NCBI GenBank assembly: GCA_016648135.1
Contig: JADDOH010000515.1
Coordinates: 171,968 to 235,967 of the forward strand
Direction: 5' to 3'
Source of the DNA: Agrypnia vestita
Taxonomy: Eukaryota > Arthropoda > Insecta > Trichoptera > Phryganeidae
DNA: 64,000 bases
Position 1 is the first letter of the stretch. Each line of letters opens with the position of its first letter. Under the pieces are notes generated by a model that was not told the DNA's origin, did not search any database, and saw only the letters and a list, made by a program, of their open reading frames with translations. The position numbers and the translations under genes were made by a program. Shown here one piece after another: positions 1 to 10,590 of the stretch.

Positions 1-1190
1 AAGCAAAGAGAACGTGAACAGAGCAGAGAAAACTAATTACGAAGCCACTTTTTGGTCGCTTAATTAATACTACATAAGCTGCGGATGATTACTCGGCAAA
101 GCATTGAGCGAAATTCCGCCAATTAGGGCCGGGCTGAAGGGTTGGTTCGCTGTTTAGGGGCGCGCACTTTTCCGATTCCGAGATAAACAGATTCAACGAG
201 GACATTCGATTTATCGCTCTTTTTTCGTCGCGTTGTTAAAGCGATACGGTCACGCTTTGGACACGGTTTAATGTTTTGAAAAACATTGATCGAGTTAGAA
301 ACAGAGACAAAAAAAATACTCTAGTTTTCGCGACTTTTCAAAACCTTCTAGTTAATGTTTAAAAACCTGATTAAAGTTTTCTGAGGTATTCACCCGTGTG
401 TAAGCGAGCTTTCTTAGCGACGTTGCAGATCCTTTTGCAGAGTCCATTGTCATGGCTGGGAATATATTTACTCAGATTTTCGAGCACTGCCATTTGCCTC
501 TCGTCTTATTTTACTCTTATAACCCGTAGAGGAGAATGAATGTTGATAATTTAATGCTTTCTGTTTATCTAACGTCGTAGAATGCTTACGCGCATTGGCG
601 GCGGAGGGATTCAAATGAAACGCTGAAAATCAATTAAAAATTAATTTATAAACAAAATCACTGGACGCTATTCTGTAATTCGCACTAATTCGCCATTACA
701 ATATTCCATATACAGGTACCTTTTATTCACGCTGTTTCTATAGCACAGTCTTCGTTGGTTCACAATTCTCTACTGTGCTTGTTTATAACGACTCTGTCTT
801 CTTTTCAACATCTTTTCGGCACGTACTTGCGTATTCTAGATCCTTCCAAGACATTTTAAAACATTCCAACCTCTCTAAGTCATTGAAACATTCCGACCTC
901 TCTTATCGAAGTCTCGAATCGCTTTGCAGAGATTATGATCAAGTTTGAAGTGGATAATGCCTCATGATACAAATTTTCTTATTTCCGTTTTAAAATTTTG
1001 ATATTCTCACTTTATTATTATACGGTACACAAGCAGTGGCGTGCACCAAATATGAACTTAGGTTAATAATGAGGCTGTGAAGTAGAATGGGCTGTATTGC
1101 CCTTAGAAATTCTAATCATCTGAACCGAAAGCGCTTTGCCTGGGAAAAAAAATCTGGAAAAAGATTACCTAAGTAAATGAACTGAACACC
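1..1190. other. Non-coding, no feature recognised
   Basis: A+T-rich sequence with a moderately CpG-rich patch near 110-260. No ORF, repeat family or RNA gene was recognised in it. Confidence 0.6.
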
Positions 1191-1191
1191 T

Positions 1192-1545
1192 TTGGGAATT
1201 GTTTTCCGTTCTAGAAAAATATTTACATTACTCCAGGGAAATTCTGCAAGTTACTTAACAATACTATCCAACCTGTACCCCGAGTCAATATTTAAGGAAG
1301 CCCTGGATGATACTGCTCTGGGGATATTGTTGAATGGAAAACCATTAAAAAATATTAGATTTGCGGACAATACAGTTCCCATTGCGGACAAACATTTTCC
1401 AAGCCTTCAAACACTGGAAAAAAGGTAAATGATTCAAGTAACAAGTACATATTGCCTGAAGATGAATACTTGCAAAACTAAAGTGTTAAAAATATCGAAA
1501 ACACAACTTCTGACGCCAAATATAACCATCAACAATGAACCATAA
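1192..1545 (+). pseudogene. LINE reverse-transcriptase fragment (palm region), frameshifted
   Basis: This is a degraded piece of a non-LTR retrotransposon reverse transcriptase. The first 78 codons read through a segment like LFNLYSE-IFKEAL-DT-GI--NG---NNIRYADDT of LINE RTs. The segment FKEALDDTALGILLNGK is followed by NIRFADNT, which stands at the catalytic YADD box, so one of the two catalytic aspartates is lost. After the stop near 1428 the match resumes in another frame at about 1455-1545 (LKMNTCKTKVLKISKTQ, then NITINNEP), the usual thumb-side segment, so there is at least one frameshift. Both ends of the polymerase are missing. It is a dead 5'- and 3'-truncated copy; the clade cannot be fixed from so short a piece. 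Confidence 0.75.
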
Positions 1546-1781
1546 CTTGTATAGCGCCGTTTTCGTGAGAAAATATATTACAAAACAACTTACTAACTAA
1601 AAAACTTATTTTCTATTACTTATGCACTAGATAACATGCAAAAAAAAATTAACGGTTAAAACAAAAGTTGAGAGTACTAGGAAGAATTTGATATTTTCGC
1701 GTAGTGCATACTAGGAGTGGAAAACATTAGGTAGTGTTATTACGGTCCGATTCTGTAGGTTTTTATATGATTATGTATTAT

Positions 1782-2003
1782 GTATTATGCGCGTCTTATA
1801 TCTTTGAACTCTGGTAAGCTGTATTTTTGTCTCAGTTTATTTGGTAGTTTGTTCCATAACATTGGTCCAGCCACTTGAAAATTTATTGAAGCTTTGTGGA
1901 GCAAATTTAATTCAACTACACCACGGAGCACGGAATATTGACATTGATAAAGAAGACCGTATAAGTGAAACCATCGGCAATTAGTGCGAATGTAAGCGGC
2001 CAT
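1782..2003 (-). pseudogene. LINE ORF2 C-terminal fragment
   Basis: The minus-strand frame ends with a segment of the form VAGPMLWNKLP-KLRQKYSLPEFKDIRRAY, which matches the extreme C-terminus found in many insect LINE ORF2 proteins (GP-LWN-LP followed by a final basic helix). The upstream half of this 72-codon frame is not convincingly LINE-like, so the homologous part is about 1782-1890. It is a 5'-truncated remnant with no catalytic domain. Confidence 0.5.
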
Positions 2004-2029
2004 TAGAATAAATTAAGAAAGTACCTACC

Positions 2030-2570
2030 GAGCGTTTGACAGCGAGAAGTGTGATACGAGGCAGCATAATAAAGTGTGCACAGAGGTGCGAATATTCTGA
2101 AAAACGAATATATAGGTAGTGTTTCATATACCAGTGATTCGTGCGAATCAGTGTGAATTAAGGAGTGTTCCAATGTCGAGAAAGTGACATTACCTTTGAA
2201 AAGGGATCAACCGGCTACTGCGCAACAGTTGTGTCAACGTTGACAGCGGGCCAACGCCATAGAAATCCACAGAGAAGCAATCTGGGCAGCAGTGTGGCCA
2301 GCACGTGTATTCAAGCGATAATAAATCAAGGAAAGACCTACCGGCGGGCGAGAAGTTTCCTAGTGCGGACCTGGGCGATTTATATAGCGTGCATCAGTAA
2401 ATGAGAGACAAGTGACTCAAGAGTGATAAAAAAGCAGCAAAAATAATTATTTCGAATCACGAAATTGAATAATTAGTGTATGAAATATTCTAGAAACATT
2501 TAAAGTGAATTTAATAACATTACTCCGATTAAATTCGGGTCCATAAAAATAAAAGTTTAATAGTGTGGCA
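2030..2570 (+). repeat. Interspersed repeat, possibly an LTR-element leader; also at 18.1 kb
   Basis: The stretch around 2345-2420 (AGTTTCCTAGTGCGGACCT, then gagacaagtga) is clearly related to 18100-18160, and the following A-rich segments and the AATAAAA-TTTAATAGTGT ending also correspond to 18280-18310. Two copies show that it is a mobile repeat. The purine-rich leader look and the short untranslatable reading frames suggest the 5' untranslated part of an LTR retrotransposon, but no protein, primer site or paired LTR was found. Confidence 0.4.
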
Positions 2571-3010
2571 TCTCATACCACAATTCATAAACCGCTAATA
2601 TAGGCCACACACACACACATACAAGAATGCCGCATAAGCAGATCGAGGCATAAGCAGATCGAGGCATGAGCAGAGCACACAAGCTGTCTACAGTTCATTG
2701 CACCGTCAGCAATTCCGACAATGTATCCACACACACCGCTACACTTCAATAAACTTCTTTGTTCGCGAATCATATAAGAGGCAGCAACCGCCCTATACGG
2801 ACATGTCAGTCTTCCTTCGACCCCCGGCGTAAGGCCGAAGGCTCTCGTCCTTCGAATATCTATCATCGTCTTTGCAATCGTACTTGTGTATAACTTGTAT
2901 TTGTTTTATCGGGATAATAAAATCATCAACAATTCTACGACTTCGGAAATTTTCCGTCACATGACGGGAGGTCCTAAGAGCAGTTTCTTCCAACACCATC
3001 CTCAACCAAA
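2571..3010. other. Unassigned stretch with CA run and 16-bp tandem repeat
   Basis: A short CA microsatellite lies at about 2605-2620. A 16-bp unit (gcataagcagatcgag) is present twice exactly and a third time diverged at 2632-2677. An AATAAA lies near 2748. This could be LTR-like sequence, but no second copy lies in the window. Confidence 0.35.
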
Positions 3011-3089
3011 AACCCCCAAAATAGTTTTCAGTGCTTCATTTCCACAGCCTTGACCCCGTGATAATATTTAATTGAAACCAATTAATAAA

Positions 3090-3330
3090 AATAGTAAAAT
3101 TGTTAATGCTACAGAGGGTTGCACGCCACAGGGGGTTGCACTCCGCGGAAGAACTACTCGCAGCTCGTGTTTGGCAAATTTAGTCGTTTGCGAGTTTGCT
3201 TAAAAGCTGTTTAGTGGGGGAGCGCGGCTCGCCCCCACCGCCCCGGGGCAAGAAGGCGCCCCTGCCGCCCGTGCCGGTCGCGGGAGAGAGGTTCGCTCGA
3301 AGCTGCCAAGGTTGGACATTCGTTTAGCAC
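3090..3330. other. CpG-rich island
   Basis: This block is markedly richer in G+C than its surroundings (about 3170-3310) and contains many CpG and CCCCACCGCCCC-type runs. The motif GGGTTGCAC occurs twice in tandem near 3117-3142. There is no ORF. It could be a promoter or conserved single-copy element, but no adjacent gene is visible. Confidence 0.35.
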
Positions 3331-3384
3331 TACCAATCTAGGCAATTAGGATGACTTTTATCGTTTGAGTTTTCTGGGATAATC

Positions 3385-3527
3385 TATTTTTTTACGCTTC
3401 AACAGGCCAGGAGGCCCAATTACAGAAGCGAAATACATCGTAAAACACCCAGGCTTGAGTATATCACATTGATTAAATTGTGACCTCACCGGGAATCGAA
3501 CCTGGAACCCTCGGTGTGGGAAGCCAT
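3385..3527 (-). repeat. tRNA-derived SINE fragment
   Basis: On the minus strand a pol III box B (GGTTCGATTCC) sits in a T-arm-like hairpin with CCGG-type stem bases. It is followed by a tail containing CCTGGGTGTTTTACGATGTA, the kind of conserved central segment found after the tRNA head of lepidopteran SINEs. The box A half is missing or unrecognisable, so the copy is 5'-truncated and cannot be a functional tRNA. Confidence 0.55.
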
Positions 3528-3545
3528 ATAAAAATACAAATGTGA

Positions 3546-4067
3546 ACATAAATTATTTAGAAACGTAATCAAGAACAATATAAATGTATAATTAAAGGAG
3601 ACAATAAAACAATAACAGTAATTCAATTAAATTATATATAATAATTTTACACAATATATATCAATGAAATTAAATTTAAAAATAGTCATTTCATAAAATA
3701 GTCGGTTCAATAGGCCATATAATAAATTATAGAAGAATAAATAAAACAATAAATATTAATTCAATGAGAACAATACAGAGTAAAAAGATTTTAGGAAATA
3801 ATAATTATGTTAAAAGGCGAGTTAACAAAAAAATGTATATTTATGCGCGTATATGTTGTATTTCAGCATTAACCCTGCTATTAACAAAAATGCAAATTAG
3901 AACCTTCTTATAACTGTGCAAGGTAGAATTCAAATTTGTTTCTACGTGAAATATGTTAGGATACAGATTAACACCTTCGATTCTGACAACTCATGCTCTT
4001 TCTTATTCATACACATCATCAATTTGTGCTTCGATTAAATTCGTGTCCGGTGACTTGGCGTATTAAA
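3546..4067. other. A+T-rich, no gene seen
   Basis: Low-complexity A+T-rich sequence. I see no coding or repeat signature that I can name. Confidence 0.6.
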
Positions 4068-4549
4068 TCAATATATATATATAAAGAAACCTGCGTTTCC
4101 CTACCCGCCAAGTTTTCTCCACAACCAGCCACAACCACCCACCGGTGGTTATGGTGGTGGATGGCCCTTGGTGTCACATCGAAAATATGCGAGTTTGGTG
4201 GGGGTGGCTGTGCATGGGTGGGGGTGGCTGTACATGGGTGGGAATGGGTGACGAAAATGTGCTTTCTAGCATATTGTTTTGTTATGGAAAGGCCGCAAAT
4301 GCTTCAGATTGTTTCAAAATAGGTGTCGGTGAGTCTAGAAGATTCCGGAAAAACCTGCTCCAGGAAGTTCTGAAAGGAGAAGGTTCTATAAAATTCCCGA
4401 AAGATATATAAGGTTCTAAACTGAGTGGCGGAATGTGTCAGTGTATCCTGTACATTCAGCAAATTTCTTGAAAGTTCTGGAAGGAGAATGTTCTAGAAGA
4501 TTCGCGAAAGTTCAATGACGATCAAAACAGTGTACTAAAAATCAGCTAG
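4068..4549 (+). mobile_element. Non-autonomous Helitron, HSE family, copy 1
   Basis: This is the first of three copies of one family (others at about 20765-21264 plus and 33892-34405 minus). It can start at A|TC before a (TA)n tract (4068) and ends at CTAG followed by T (4546-4549), the CTRR-type Helitron terminus. In the other copies a GC-rich hairpin stands just before the end; here that hairpin segment is deleted. There are no target duplications or terminal inverted repeats, and no Rep/helicase ORF, so it would depend on an autonomous partner. The interior contains a CCAACCACC/GGTGGTTATGG palindrome and phased arrays of heat-shock-type pentamers (listed separately). Confidence 0.7.
4338..4513. 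promoter_or_regulatory. Heat-shock-element arrays in Helitron copy 1
   Basis: Alternating inverted GAA and TTC triplets at exact 5-bp spacing, the binding pattern of heat shock factor. A three-unit element lies at 4338-4350, a four-unit block at 4465-4482 and a six-unit block at 4486-4513, the last two separated by a single GGA spacer. The array that would match the first ten-unit array of copy 2 is partly broken here by single-base deletions near 4371-4383. Binding is predicted from the pattern only. Confidence 0.7.
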
Positions 4550-4561
4550 TACAAGTTTAAA

Positions 4562-4880
4562 TAGTGTTTACGATTCTTCCCCGATTTCTCCGTTTCGCGG
4601 TGACGTCACGACCCCTCGACGCGCGCACCTCCCTCGCGGACCCCGGGCGGGTAGCGAGCCGCGAGCTACTTAGTCCAAAGTGCTAAGCAATTTTCATTGT
4701 TAAATACTGGCGCATACGTTAACAGTTCACGGCGGAGCTCTCCTGTTAATAAGAATGCTCTTTAGTTTGGGGAATTCACTCGACCTGGGGGGGCGGAACC
4801 GACGTGTTCCGAAACGTGCTTTGTTTTCGGGTTGCGAAATTAACAGACTCTAAGTACGTCACTAAAGACGCAAACCGGAA
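4562..4880. other. CpG-rich island with a perfect CRE
   Basis: CpG-rich sequence directly 3' of the Helitron. It contains the palindromic CREB/ATF site TGACGTCA at 4601-4608 and several CGCG runs. It has no ORF and no second copy in the window, so it may be single-copy regulatory DNA. Function is inferred from composition only. Confidence 0.35.
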
Positions 4881-5000
4881 TACGACGCAGTGGTGGAAGC
4901 GGCCATTGAAGATATCGAGAATTTTTACCCGGAACTATTAGAGAATTTTTTTTCCGAAATGTATCTTTTTTCAATGTTTATTCAATGTTACAAAGTTTAC

Positions 5001-5147
5001 AATTTTATAGTGTTTACAAAATTAAATTAAGCTTTTTTCATTGTTGCTGAGAGTCTTGGTAGCAAGTAAACACTACAATTGATTTGATGCCCTGCCTGCT
5101 ACACTAGTAGTTTACTGTATTATAGCAGACAGTGCTCTTCCAGTAGT
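5001..5147 (+). repeat. Interspersed repeat with GTTTAC/GTAAAC inverted segments (copy 1)
   Basis: Near-identical to 31061-31200. Both contain TATAGTGTTTAC, then CATTGTTGCTG, then GTAAACACTAC, and the block CCCTGCCTGCTACACTAGTA. The inverted TAGTGTTTAC and GTAAACACTA suggest a short foldback or MITE. No protein is encoded. Confidence 0.55.
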
Positions 5148-5309
5148 ATAATGTTCAAGAATATTTAGTATTTATATAACATTTGTGAATCAATATTATT
5201 GCCAATTAAAATTGAGTAATAGTAATAATTCAATGTTTACAATCTAATAATGGTGTTAATTAATTCTATTATAGACAAAGGAAAAAAATTATCTGAATAT
5301 GATATCTAA

Positions 5310-5335
5310 TAAAATAAAATAAAATAAAATAAAAC
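5310..5335. repeat. AAAAT microsatellite
   Basis: About five tandem copies of a pentanucleotide (aaaat), adjacent to the LINE remnant at 5402-5786. Confidence 0.8.
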
Positions 5336-5401
5336 AATTAAAAGTATTTAGAAAGATGAAAGTAAATGTTCGTGTAGGATTAGTATTTTTCAAATTTAGT
5401 T

Positions 5402-5786
5402 TATATCATGGCTTTTAGTAGGTTTTGGACATGCTTCCTTCCCTTTTCATGCAGCCATAGTTTCACTTTTGAAGAAAAATACGCGAGACTATGGCTACAA
5501 GTTTTTAGTGTAGTGTTAAGAGAATATTGTTGGTGCTTGGAAGAGGTGAAATCTTTGTGAAAATGTTTTTGTGAATTTTGGTACAAGATATTCGCAGTTC
5601 ACCTGTGCCCTTGTTGAGTGTGAGAGAGTTATTTGTTGGTGATCTTGTTTATGTCGGAATAAATATTTTAGAGTGTTGAGTAAATATATTTGATTGATGT
5701 CCAGGACGTGATATTCTCTGAAAAGTTCTTCTGAAGGAAAACGAAATGGCTTTTTATGAAGAACTCTACAATCTACGATCACAGAG
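5402..5786 (-). pseudogene. LINE ORF2 C-terminal fragment, frameshifted
   Basis: The minus strand encodes the non-catalytic C-terminal region typical of CR1/Jockey-like LINE ORF2 proteins. A stretch with NQIYLLNTLKYLFRHK, then HSTRAQVN and LVPKFTKTFSQRF-FQAPTIF reads down to about 5520. It continues in a second frame as LAYFSSKVKLWLHEKGRKH to a stop near 5404. The frameshift and the loss of everything upstream make it a dead 5'-truncated copy. The homologous order (TR--N, VPKF, GQR/SQR, AP-I-N, final WLHEK helix) supports the assignment. Confidence 0.65.
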
Positions 5787-5789
5787 AAT

Positions 5790-6202
5790 AAAATTGAGCA
5801 GAGGTGAACTAAACCCCATTAAACAAAACGTATTTTTTGAAATAGACGCATTTTTTAATAAAGAGCGACTGAAGGTCGACCACAATCAAAAGACCATTCC
5901 TAGCTTTGTAAGGTAGAAGAAAGCGGGGGGAAAGTTGTCTGGCAAGCCCGTATTACAAGCCTCAATATGATATTCCAAATAAATATATATTTTTTTAGTT
6001 TAAAAAAGGTTACTTATTAGAAAAATTTATTTTGTATTCATTTTTTGTGTCTTAACAACACACATATTTTTTGCGCACATTCTTTTGAATGCGGTCTAGC
6101 TATAAGGCATTATATTTTTTGTAATTTCTAATTTTGAATTCTTGAGTTTTCCAAATTTTTGAGTGTTTCAAAATTTTTCAAAAATACATTACTGGATTTT
6201 GT
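5790..6202. other. No feature recognised
   Basis: A+T-rich sequence without a recognisable gene or repeat. Confidence 0.6.
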
Positions 6203-6420
6203 CCCCAGAAGGGCATCATTAATCAGGATATATTATAGATGTCTCGTAGAGACAAAGCTATATATTTATATTGGAAAGTAGGTATGGAAGTCTTTTTGGT
6301 TGTTCATAGGACCTATCGTACGGCTGGCTTAAGTGATCACTTTACACAACTCAGCGTTCATATTTCCACCCATGATAGTCTATCAAATTTTTGAATACTT
6401 TTAAGAATACTGACATTACA
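6203..6420 (+). repeat. MITE-B half copy
   Basis: Carries the MITE-B left end (GATATATTATAGATGTCTC), the segment GGAAAGTAGGTATGGAAGT, GTACGGCTGGCTTAAGTGATC and the CACCCATGATAG block in the same order as the complete copy at 31655-32195, but stops before the palindrome centre. Confidence 0.7.
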
Positions 6421-6528
6421 CCGTATTTCACAGTTCGTCGTATATTTCTTTAATTCTATATTTTAATTTTTGCTTCGTCCGTTTTAATTTTTTAGTCTGT
6501 CAGGTAGTTTTTTTAAATAATTTTTAAC

Positions 6529-6748
6529 TTATTTTGTTGAATAAGTTTTCACTGTCGTTCAGAATCTTCTGGCTTAAGTTTTCTGGGATATTCTGCCGTG
6601 TTTCTACGATCTTTCTCACCGATTTTTCGCATCCCATTGCAGGATCCATCCTCAGGACTAATGTGCGTAGAAACACGGCCGAATATTCCAGAAAACTCAA
6701 GCCGGAAGATTCTGAATGACAGAGAAAACTTATTTAACAAAATATATT
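6529..6748. repeat. Palindromic (foldback) element with a ribozyme-like centre
   Basis: Two arms of about 77-80 bp (6534-6612 and 6668-6747) are inverted copies of one another at roughly 85% identity by eye, separated by about 55 bp. Both arms contain GTGTTTCTACG at their inner edge and AGAATCTTC(C/T)GGCTT further out. The spacer carries a hammerhead-like motif on the minus strand (listed separately). The same inverted arrangement is seen in PLE ends elsewhere in the window, so a PLE origin is inferred. Confidence 0.65.
6625..6655 (-). ncRNA. Hammerhead-like motif, CUGAGGA type
   Basis: Minus strand: CUGAGGA at 6655-6649, one extra U at 6648, a 7-bp stem II (GGAUCCU pairing GGGAUGC with one G-G mismatch, 5-nt loop) at 6647-6629, then GAAA at 6628-6625. 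The core agrees with CUGANGA...GAAA except for the extra nucleotide before stem II. No convincing stem III with a NUH cleavage triplet follows, so activity is doubtful. Confidence 0.45.
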
Positions 6749-6749
6749 A

Positions 6750-7700
6750 GAAGGAACTATTCTAGAGACATCTGTAGTCCTTCTCGTGAAATAGTTAGTA
6801 TACCTACATAAATTTCGCAGGTAGTAATGATACCCTTAAATTTTTAATGTGGAGTATTAAACAATATTTTTTTTAATACATATAATGTGGTTTCCCAAAT
6901 ATTTTAGTTTTTATAAATAATAGCTGTTTTGCGTCGCTCTGAAAAGAGTATATATTTTATTAACAAAAGAACATAATATTTTACATAAAAATTAAAAAAT
7001 AATAAAAAATTAAACAATTAACATTCACAGACACTTTATCAATTATTAAATATTATTCACCAGTATATTATCATTTTATTTATTTATTTCTATTTAATTT
7101 TAAGTATCAAATTTTGTTTGGACTATGCCTGTCTCACTAGAAATATCTGTGTTGAGACAGGCATAGTTTACAATATTATGTAGGTTCAAAACATAGTAAA
7201 TAGATAATAAAGTGTTTAAAGTGACATAATAGAAAATATTTCACACGTATGAAAACATAATAAATAAAATTTTATTATTTTATTTTAATTTTTTTTTTGA
7301 ATAAATTTTATAAAATTTATTCATTAAACCATAATTTTCACAATAGGTCGATTGTCAGTTTGTTTGTCAAAAGCATTTTCACACAAATTCAAATGTTGTA
7401 TTTTACTAATTCAAATTAAATTCAGATCACTACCTACTGATCTTCTTTTACATACATACCTATATATAATATATAATATACCTATATATAATATACCTCC
7501 GAATTATTTAACATATACAATATTATTATAAAAAATGAAAATATTAATTTTCAGGCGTATTCTACTGTAAGCCTTCTACAATTTGTCTGAATTGGAAAAA
7601 ATATTTGAACACCGTTAAACACACTTCTTCACAAATTGTTTTAGCTTAATATAATTTGAAAAGTTATAATAACCAACTTCAAAAGCCAATTGTTCAATAC
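6750..7700. other. A+T-rich, no gene; one perfect short hairpin
   Basis: Very A+T-rich, with no coding signal. A perfect 15-bp inverted repeat (ACTATGCCTGTCTCA and its complement) lies at 7122-7136 and 7153-7167 with a 16-nt loop. A TATACCTATATAATATA-like low-complexity run lies near 7450-7500. Confidence 0.6.
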
Positions 7701-8056
7701 GATCATCTGTCTCTTTTCTACTCGCGGCCGAGTTTATAGGTAAACCGCGTCGGTCTCATTCACTCCTTTTATAGCATTTTTTCAAGATGGCAGCCCTGAA
7801 AACAAAACGTCGTTTCTCGTTCACGTTTCCCGCCAGCAGCGGTCAAGAAGTTGTTCTGTTCAACCCCTTATCGCCCGCAATTTTCGCGCACATTCCCATT
7901 CAATCGATCGTATTCCGAAGAAAAAAATTCGCAATCGATAAAATTTACTGTAATGTTACTTAAACAAGCAAAGAGACAAAGTTATATGACCATGAACTTT
8001 AACCATAATATCAATATTTATGGAGATTTTTCGGACATATTTCTTGCAAACCGTTG
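7701..8056. other. Single-copy-looking, CpG-bearing stretch
   Basis: Contains a CpG-rich patch (about 7720-7900) with AAGATGGCAGCC at about 7783. No protein-coding signature stands out. Confidence 0.4.
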
Positions 8057-8248
8057 AACTATTGTTACAGTAACTTATATCGAGTATGAAAAATTCATTC
8101 GCTTTAATACAAGTCAAAAAAATTATAAAAATCTTGTAAAAAATAACTATTTCCAATTTTTGCAAGGTTTTTATCATTTTTTTCGACTTGTACTCGTAAG
8201 GCAAATGAATTTTTCATAATCAATATAAATTACTGCAATGATAGTTTA
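8057..8248. repeat. Foldback element
   Basis: Arms of about 85 bp (8057-8142 and 8162-8248) are inverted copies. The left arm has ACTATTGTTACAGTAACTTA, TATGAAAAATTCATT and ACAAGTC-AAAAAA-ATAAAAATCTTG; the right arm has the complement of each in reverse order. The spacer is about 20 bp. No ORF. Confidence 0.7.
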
Positions 8249-9025
8249 ATTTTTTGGAAAAAAAAAATTGTAATATTGAAAAACATTTTATTTTTATTTC
8301 TTGCTAAACTGCATTTACAGTTTAATCGCAAGGATTTGATTACATTATATGTGCATTTCTTTAATTAATTGTCCTTAAATTATAATATAATATAAAAATA
8401 CAATTTTTTTAAACTTTTATGCTTTTAAGTATTCACTTTACAATTCACAGTAGTATCTCTTAACCTTGATATTGCATATCTCCATAACAAATGATATTCG
8501 GTCATGGTTGCTTGAACATTTTCGGTTCATTAACAAGGCAGAAATCCACTTTTAAATTTTTAGCCACTAGTTGTGAGACGATCTTTATAATAATCTATTG
8601 TAGTTAAAGATACTTAGCATGGGGCATTTTTTGATAAATCTTCGGTCATTTCAGGGTTTTGATGGCGATACGGCGAAAAAGGAATCAAATACTTTTCACC
8701 ATTATTCTTTTATGCGGCAGCACCGGGATGCGCGTGACAAATCTGTCGCCGTTCAAAGAGTGTCCCCGAGTGAAAGTGTGAAAAAATCTCCCCATTCCGC
8801 GCGCTTGACCAACGCCACGGTCGCCACATTTTTGTTCTTTTCCCGGATCGAGTAGCTTTGGATTTTCAAACGTTTTGTTTTTACTGAAACCAAGATTTCT
8901 GCAGAGAGCAAAGTGCTGCAATCCGGTCTCCTTGATTCTTGGTCGAACACTGCATTTTAATTTTAGTTTATATAAAAATATTTATAAAATTTTATTTATT
9001 TATTTATTCATAAAGTCACGAATTT
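8249..9025. other. No feature recognised
   Basis: A+T-rich, with a more CpG-rich unique patch at about 8640-8930. Short overlapping frames on both strands have no recognisable domain. Confidence 0.5.
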
Positions 9026-9587
9026 TAATTAAATAGTTTGGACTTGGAATCCACGCGCCACCTGGCAGATTCTACATGAAGGTTTTTTGAAATATTTTGA
9101 TAAAATATAAAATCTAAGATGAGGCATATATAAGGTAACATATTTTCACGAGATTCCAAAACGATAAGAACGCACATAATAGAAGTCCTCCGAACAATCG
9201 AGAAGACTGTAGAAAGAACAAGAATATGTGAAATTATACCAGAAGATTCGAGAGAAAACTTTAAGTTTAAATATGCGGCATGGAGGGCGTGGCGCAATAG
9301 CCTATTTAACAGTGAAAAACACAGGTAAACGAACTGACGATCCGAGCGAATATAGTGTAGTTGTGAATCTGTGCGATTGAAACACCTACCAGAGACAAGT
9401 AAAATATTCTCGAGTGAGCGAAATATTGCGAACTGCGGAATAGCGTACCAGTTAATTTTGTACAGTTTATACAATATTATATATTCGTTCTTATAGTGTT
9501 ACGGCCGATCAAATGCCGCATAGAGCAAGCTCGTGCAACCTTTTTCCGCATATAAAAGATGTTCTGCAGTCATGATCTCAACCTTGG
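9026..9587. other. Purine-rich non-coding stretch, origin unclear
   Basis: The plus strand reads as a purine-rich leader-like sequence, with tracts such as gagacaagta and gagtgagcga that recall 2.1-2.5 kb and 16.0-16.3 kb. The antisense 149-codon frame has no domain and is taken as chance. It could be an LTR-element leader. Confidence 0.3.
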
Positions 9588-10060
9588 ATTACGAATGCGA
9601 ATGGTCAGATTCTACGTGTTTACAGTATTGTTCTATGGAATGGAAGCATGGACGCTTACCGAAGAACTGATAAGGCGACTTGAGGCATTCGAGATGTGGA
9701 TCTACAGAAGAATTCTCAAAATAAGCTGGGTAGACTGAGTTACGAATGAAGATGTTATGGCTCGGATGAATAAAGAAAAAGAAATTATTAAAACAATAAA
9801 AATCAGAAAACTTCAATATCTAGGACACGTGATGAGACATCCAGAGAAATACGAGATCTTGCATCTCATAATGCAGGGAAAGATTGCCGGAAGTCTGGGC
9901 CCTGGAAGAAGGAGGACTTGATGGCTGAAAAACTTGAGACAGTGGTTTGGCCAGTCTACTGTGGAGCTGTTCCGGGCCGCAGTAAACAAAGTCCGCATAG
10001 CCAACATGATAGCCAACGTCCGTTAAACGGACAGGGCACGAGAAGAAGAAGAAGTGTCTC
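9588..10060 (+). pseudogene. LINE ORF2 C-terminal fragment with GAA-type tail
   Basis: The plus-strand translation runs through a well-known LINE tail: VRFYVFTVLFYGMEAWTLTE, then LEAFEMWIYRRILKISWVD, KLQYLGHVMRHPEKYE, IMQGKIAGSLGPGRRRT, WLKNLRQWFGQS and VELFRAAVNKVRIANMIANV. In-frame stops occur near 9738, 9918 and 10024, and the sequence ends in a (GAA)n-like tail at about 10040-10053. It corresponds to the region after the RT palm, with the polymerase and endonuclease missing by 5' truncation. Matching order of segments makes the LINE identity secure. The clade is not assigned. Confidence 0.8.
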
Positions 10061-10590
10061 GGCCCCGAACCCTTCAAAATTTGTACGCATGCAGATGGTA
10101 TCTGATGACTCTGATAGATTTTCGCAGCTTACTTGTATATGTGCGTCTACCGGCAATATAAGGTTGCGAGTGCGAGTCCCAGTAGTTTATATGTTATTAA
10201 ATAGATTTTAAATACTATATTGCGTATCTAAGTGATTTGTTTAATTTTTATTTCTTGTATTGCTTTATTTTATATGTTCATCCTACCAATAATACTATAT
10301 GTAGTTCAACTGTATCTTTCTTCCAATGAAGTCACTATCATCCTCCATGAGTCATCATATTAATATTTTGATTGGAGATTTACAATACAACAATCAATTC
10401 AAACATATCAGTCATCATTCATTGACAACGTACTGAAATTACAGAACGACTCACATCAATGAACAATATAATTTTACATTGGCAATTTCAAAAAAGAAAT
10501 GACAAACACATACTGTTCACAACATGTCACAAATCTTCCTTTTTTAAATATAATTTTATTATTATTTAAAACTAAAATATTTTTTCATTA
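10061..10590. other. No feature recognised
   Basis: A+T-rich sequence between a LINE tail and a Helitron; nothing identifiable. Confidence 0.6.

Noticed and set aside
3481..3527. tRNA gene
   Set aside because: Only a box B / T-arm half is present, followed by a SINE body; no acceptor or D arm.
4145..4411. Protein ORFs of 88-109 codons over Helitron copy 1
   Set aside because: Not conserved in the other two Helitron copies, which have indels breaking the frame.
9025..9474. 149-codon minus-strand ORF
   Set aside because: No recognisable domain, no conserved motif, and antisense to a purine-rich leader-like sequence; long only because the antisense of purine-rich DNA lacks stops.
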